A stretch of DNA of 9,887 nucleotides from NCBI RefSeq assembly GCF_001652265.1, contig NZ_LWBS01000015.1, forward strand, positions 1 to 9,887, written 5' to 3'. Below the pieces are notes generated by a model. That model was not told where the DNA came from, did no database searches, and saw nothing but the letters and a program-made list of their open reading frames with translations. This DNA is from Rhizobium leguminosarum (GTDB lineage: Bacteria; Pseudomonadota; Alphaproteobacteria; Rhizobiales; Rhizobiaceae). The first letter of the stretch is position 1; the number at the start of each line of letters is the position of its first letter. The translations under genes and the position numbers were made by a program. This document shows positions 7,326 through 9,887 of the stretch, in pieces.

Positions 7326-7430
7326 ATGAACAAGCGTGAACTGATGGATATCGGCGCTGGCAAGCCTTATGTGCGTCGCGACCAAGACGACAGGTTCAAG
7401 GACAGGTCGGCATACCGGGAACTCTTTTGC
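7326..7430 (+). pseudogene. Remnant of a small conserved hypothetical gene
   Basis: From ATG 7326 the frame reads MNKRELMDIGAGKPYVRRDQ followed by DDRFKD. This resembles the start of a family of roughly 60-residue basic proteins that I recall from proteobacteria as 'RE.IDTGtDKRyVRRD..GrFKEsdDVGRSL'. After residue 26 the match stops. A frame two bases on (from 7406) gives VGIPGTLLPRRPD, which could be the degraded continuation. The open frame runs on to 7577, but it overlaps the AbiEi-like gene start and its tail shows no conservation. The function of the family is unknown to me. Identification is from memory of a short stretch and is tentative. Confidence 0.35.
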
Positions 7431-7497
7431 CCCGCCGGCCGGATTTTTGCACAGCCGTTTTCGCTTGTTTGCTGTCCTGTACATATAGACAAATTCG

Positions 7498-7507
7498 CGC
7501 ATATGCG
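7498..7507. promoter_or_regulatory. Perfect 10-base palindrome upstream of the AbiE-type pair
   Basis: CGCATATGCG lies 36 bases before the AbiEi-like start, and 27 bases centre to centre from the larger palindrome at 7518-7541. A TATAGA hexamer at 7484-7489 lies just upstream and could be a -10 element. It could be a second repressor half-site or chance. Confidence 0.35.
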
Positions 7508-7517
7508 GCATAACGGG

Positions 7518-7541
7518 GATATTTGCTGCGCAGAGAATATC
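7518..7541. promoter_or_regulatory. 24-base imperfect palindrome abutting the AbiEi-like start codon, candidate operator
   Basis: Arms GATATT (7518-7523) and AATATC (7536-7541) flank a perfect central palindrome CTGCGCAG (7526-7533); ten of twelve symmetric pairs match. The element ends one base before ATG 7543, so a bound protein would block translation initiation signals and probably transcription. AbiEi antitoxins of characterised type IV systems repress their own promoter by binding inverted repeats, so the product of the adjacent gene, which has a winged helix, is the obvious ligand. Confidence 0.5.
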
Positions 7542-7542
7542 T

Positions 7543-8625
7543 ATGGAAGAGCTTATAGCTGTCGATATGTTGAGTGAGTTGACGACCAGCCTTACGGAGG
7601 CAGGCGGGGAAATCACGTCCGAGCCCATGTTTGAGCCGCAGATGGGAAACTCTCGCGCAGATTTCCTTATAGATGCGCGATTTTCCGACGCACCCTTCAG
7701 GCTTGTTATCGAAGCCAAGAGATCGGCTTTTCCAAGAGACGTCAGGGAAGCAATCTGGCAGCTAAAAAGATACATTGCAGCGATGCCGCTGGGCAATTCC
7801 AGAGTTCTCCCCCTATTGATGGCCGATACCATTTCCCCAGGTGCACGTGCACTCCTGCGCGAGGAGAAGATCGGTTATTTCGATCGTAGCGGCAGTCTCT
7901 ATCTTTCGGCCGACAATCTCTTTGTTCTCGTCGAAAAGCCAGCCTCGAAGCAGCAGGCTCGATCGCTCAACAATCTGTTCGTTGGGAGTCGCGCACAGGC
8001 CCTCCATGCCGTCTGGACATTTAAGGACCAATGGTTCGGTGTGCATGAACTGGCCGAGCGGGCCTCCGTATCTCCGACAACAGCATCCCAGGTTCTTATC
8101 GAACTAGAGCGCCGCGAATGGGTGAACTCCAAGGGTGCCGGTCCATCGAAGGAAAGGATACTCTCCAACCCCCGCGCGCTGCTTGACGCGTGGTCTTCCT
8201 ATGTCGCTTCGATCAAGCCGAAGCCGCTCCGCTCTTACTATATGCGGATGACCAATATCGATGAGGCGATCCATGAGATTGACCGCATCTGCGATGAGAC
8301 GGGAGTTCGCTACGAAATCTCCGGGCTGATGGCCGGGCAGATCCATGCACCGCACCTCTCAAAAATATCTCAAATCCATTGCCGCATCGATCACGGCGGC
8401 GAAAGCCTTCTTCGAAAACTGGGAGCAAAGGCCGTCAAAGAGGGCTGGAATCTGGGAGTTATAGACTCTAATCCACGGCATGACTTTCTGTTTCGCCAAC
8501 GGGTCGGTCATGTCTGGGTCACAGATCCACTTCAAACTTACCTCGACCTCCTGCAGCTTGACAGCGGTCGCTCGAAGGAACTGGCCGACCATCTTCGGCT
8601 GACAAAACTCGCGGTACCCGAATGA
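7543..8625 (+). CDS. AbiEi-like type IV antitoxin/regulator with PD-(D/E)xK-like N-terminal domain
   Basis: A 360-residue soluble protein in three parts. Residues about 20-80 show a restriction-endonuclease-like signature: E27, D40 in RADFLID, E57 and K59 in LVIEAK, then Q73 and Y77 in IWQLKRYI, the E-D-ExK-Q...Y pattern of PD-(D/E)xK nucleases. Residues about 163-205 form a winged helix (FGVHELAERASVSPTTASQV, then LIELERREWV). The C-terminal 150 residues are an alpha/beta region typical of longer AbiEi-family proteins. The next gene, overlapping by ATGA, encodes an AbiEii-type nucleotidyltransferase, which supports the AbiE assignment. Typical AbiEi proteins are shorter and have the winged helix at the N-terminus. 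Expected role: repressor of the pair and antitoxin in phage defence; whether the N-terminal domain cuts DNA is unknown. ATG 7543 has only a weak AGAG site upstream, and an ATG at 7567 is possible. Confidence 0.7.
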   Translation: MEELIAVDMLSELTTSLTEAGGEITSEPMFEPQMGNSRADFLIDARFSDAPFRLVIEAKRSAFPRDVREAIWQLKRYIAAMPLGNSRVLPLLMADTISPGARALLREEKIGYFDRSGSLYLSADNLFVLVEKPASKQQARSLNNLFVGSRAQALHAVWTFKDQWFGVHELAERASVSPTTASQVLIELERREWVNSKGAGPSKERILSNPRALLDAWSSYVASIKPKPLRSYYMRMTNIDEAIHEIDRICDETGVRYEISGLMAGQIHAPHLSKISQIHCRIDHGGESLLRKLGAKAVKEGWNLGVIDSNPRHDFLFRQRVGHVWVTDPLQTYLDLLQLDSGRSKELADHLRLTKLAVPE

Positions 8626-9533
8626 CAAAGCCCCAGATACTGACTGAATACAGTGCCGATGTTACCCGCGACTGCGAGCGCGTCCTGGTTACGCTCTTCA
8701 GCGGCCTCGGCCCCTGGCGTGATTCCGTCTTTCTGGTCGGTGGGCTTGCACCGCGCTACATCGTCACCAAGAGGCCGCCTGACGTCCCGCCTCATGCAGG
8801 AACCGGCGATATCGATGTCGTCGTCGATCTGTCGATCCTCGCCGACACAGAGGCATACCGGACGCTCGAGCAGAACCTCAAAAAAATGGGTTTCGAGCGT
8901 GCGCAAAATGACAAGGGCAATAAGGTCAACTGGCGTTGGCAGTCCATGACCGAGCACGGCATTCTCGTCATTCTGGAGTTCTTGGCAGACGATCCGAAGC
9001 TCCGGGGTGGCGCATTGCAGGAACTGCCGACGGAAGGAAATGTTTCTGCGGTGAATATCCCTCACGCGTCGCTGGTGTTCGGGCACCACGATCGGATGGA
9101 AGTCACCGCTGATCTGTTGGGTGAAAAAGGCCGCTCGACAGAATCCATCCCCTACGCCGATATCGTGGCATTCACATGCCTCAAGGCGTTTGCCTTTGAT
9201 CACCGGCGTGAGCGCAAAGATGCGCACGATCTCGTCTACTGCCTCGAACACGGAGAAGGCGGGCTCGCCGGTGCAATCGCCAAATTCCAAGAGGCTCTGA
9301 AAGGCAACGATCGGGAGGTCATCGAACGTGCCCTGACGCTATTGCTCACCCGTTTTTGTGATCCGGAGCCAGACGAAGGCTACCTGCGCGAAGGCAACGT
9401 TGCCGTGGCGCAGTTCGAAATTGAAGGTGCTGCAGACGACACGGAAATCAGAGAAGCCCGGATTTTGCGCCAGCGTGCCGTCAATGACGTCATGCTCGAG
9501 TTTTTAAGCGCGCTTGGTATTGCGTTCAAGTGA
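8622..9533 (+). CDS. AbiEii-type nucleotidyltransferase toxin
   Basis: A 303-residue protein with the minimal nucleotidyltransferase core of the AbiEii/AbiGii family. Motif I is VFLVGGLAPRYI (G40-G41) followed by GTGDIDVVVDL with the metal-binding acids D63 and D65; E119 in VILEFL may be a third. K188 and RKDAHDL (198-204) correspond to the conserved Lys and 'KD..DL' motifs downstream. Characterised AbiEii toxins need these motifs, and related enzymes such as MenT transfer nucleotides to tRNA acceptor ends. The target here is unknown. The ATG overlaps the upstream TGA and there is no clear Shine-Dalgarno sequence, so it is probably translated by coupling to the AbiEi-like gene, as expected for a toxin kept in balance with its antitoxin. 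No membrane segment or signal is seen. An alternative is a housekeeping nucleotidyltransferase-like protein without toxic activity. Confidence 0.75.
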   Translation: MTKPQILTEYSADVTRDCERVLVTLFSGLGPWRDSVFLVGGLAPRYIVTKRPPDVPPHAGTGDIDVVVDLSILADTEAYRTLEQNLKKMGFERAQNDKGNKVNWRWQSMTEHGILVILEFLADDPKLRGGALQELPTEGNVSAVNIPHASLVFGHHDRMEVTADLLGEKGRSTESIPYADIVAFTCLKAFAFDHRRERKDAHDLVYCLEHGEGGLAGAIAKFQEALKGNDREVIERALTLLLTRFCDPEPDEGYLREGNVAVAQFEIEGAADDTEIREARILRQRAVNDVMLEFLSALGIAFK

Positions 9534-9738
9534 TGCTCGGAGCGCGGGATCTCGTTACTTAGTTATCAGGTGTAGGCCTCTCACATCGTTCAAGGCGGGC
9601 ATTTTGCACGGCTCGATGATCGCCCACCGCTTCGCAGGTTATGGCGTTGCCGATGAAGATCTCAAACGCACTTCCTAGCTGACACCTTGACCGCAGGACC
9701 ATCGCTCCATCGGCAAAAACAACGCATTCAAGGCGTCG

Positions 9739-9887
9739 TCATCGGTCCGGTTTGGGCGGCATCAAATTGCCGAACTCCATCGGAAAAGGAAATATGATCG
9801 TCGAGGTCTTTTCGCCGGCGATGACGTTCAATGTACTCAAATAACGAAGTTGCATGGCCTCGGGTTGCCTGGCGAGGATTTCGGCTG
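9739..9887 (-). CDS. Slipin (SPFH/band 7 family) C-terminal end, cut by window edge
   Basis: On the minus strand the frame entering at 9887 reads AEILARQPEAMQLRYLSTL, then NVIAGEKTSTIIFPFPMEF and GNLMPPKPDR to the TGA at 9741-9739. This matches the C-terminal signature of bacterial slipins/stomatin-like proteins ('A..la..P.alqLRyLqtL.eia.eknsTiiFPlP'). The band 7 domain and membrane anchor lie outside the window. Slipins form oligomeric membrane scaffolds and are often paired with an NfeD protein. The gene converges on the AbiE-type pair and is not part of it. The piece is short but the match is specific. Confidence 0.8.
   Translation of the reverse strand, partial: AEILARQPEAMQLRYLSTLNVIAGEKTSTIIFPFPMEFGNLMPPKPDR

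Noticed and set aside
7293..7832. Long minus-strand open frame (179 codons) across the junction and the start of the AbiEi-like gene.
   Set aside because: It is antisense to a well-supported coding region, shows no recognisable motif and has no ribosome binding site; a shadow frame.
8538..9290. Minus-strand open frame of 250 codons opposite the nucleotidyltransferase gene.
   Set aside because: The plus strand carries clear nucleotidyltransferase motifs, and the antisense product has no family features and is rich in scattered Cys/Arg, typical of a shadow.
9589..9735. Nine-base direct repeat TTCAAGGCG at 9589 and 9727, considered as target-site or attachment-site duplication after the AbiE pair.
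   Set aside because: Too short for an att core, no integrase or transposase in the window, and the interval between the copies encodes nothing recognisable; chance is likely.
9534..9738. Gap between the nucleotidyltransferase and slipin genes, checked for tRNA, terminator and gene fragments. A short frame near 9607-9679 reads HGSMIAHRFAGYGVADEDLK.
   Set aside because: I recognise no RNA fold, no convincing terminator and no family for the short frame, so nothing is annotated there.

Overview
The window looks like an accessory stretch of an alphaproteobacterial genome, probably a member of the Hyphomicrobiales (Rhizobium, Mesorhizobium or Agrobacterium type). The base composition looks GC-rich. 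The gene styles (an AsnC/Lrp regulator facing a catabolic operon, a polar amino acid ABC importer, a slipin) are typical of soil and plant-associated rhizobia. This placement is inferred from style, not from a marker gene.

Left edge (1-472): the last part of an AraC-type regulator, then the decayed remnant of an Old Yellow Enzyme (NADH:flavin oxidoreductase) on the minus strand, with a frameshift in a run of seven C. Centre (473-7292): a coherent catabolic locus. A minus-strand Lrp/AsnC regulator faces a plus-strand operon encoding a diaminopropionate ammonia-lyase-type PLP enzyme, an M24 hydrolase resembling ectoine hydrolases, a periplasmic amino acid-binding protein, a single polypeptide fusing ABC permease and ATPase, a possible 26-residue peptide, and an M20 amidohydrolase of the carbamoylase/allantoate type. 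Intergenic gaps are short and all genes point the same way.

The best reading is uptake and stepwise dismantling of an N-substituted or cyclised 2,3-diaminopropionate. The importer brings it in, the M24 and M20 hydrolases open the ring or remove the N-substituent, and the lyase turns the freed diaminopropionate into pyruvate and two ammonia. The AsnC protein probably senses a substrate or intermediate. The layout parallels known ectoine-degradation loci, but a DAP lyase and a carbamoylase-type enzyme take the place of the diaminobutyrate-specific steps. The true substrate cannot be read from the sequence.

Right part (7293-9887): a 250-base gap with a small gene remnant and two palindromes, then a two-gene AbiE-type (type IV) toxin-antitoxin/defence pair with overlapping stop and start codons. 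The antitoxin-like protein carries an apparent PD-(D/E)xK nuclease-like N-terminal region. Then come about 205 bases (9534-9738) in which I recognise nothing, and the C-terminal end of a slipin (SPFH/band 7) gene on the minus strand running off the right edge.
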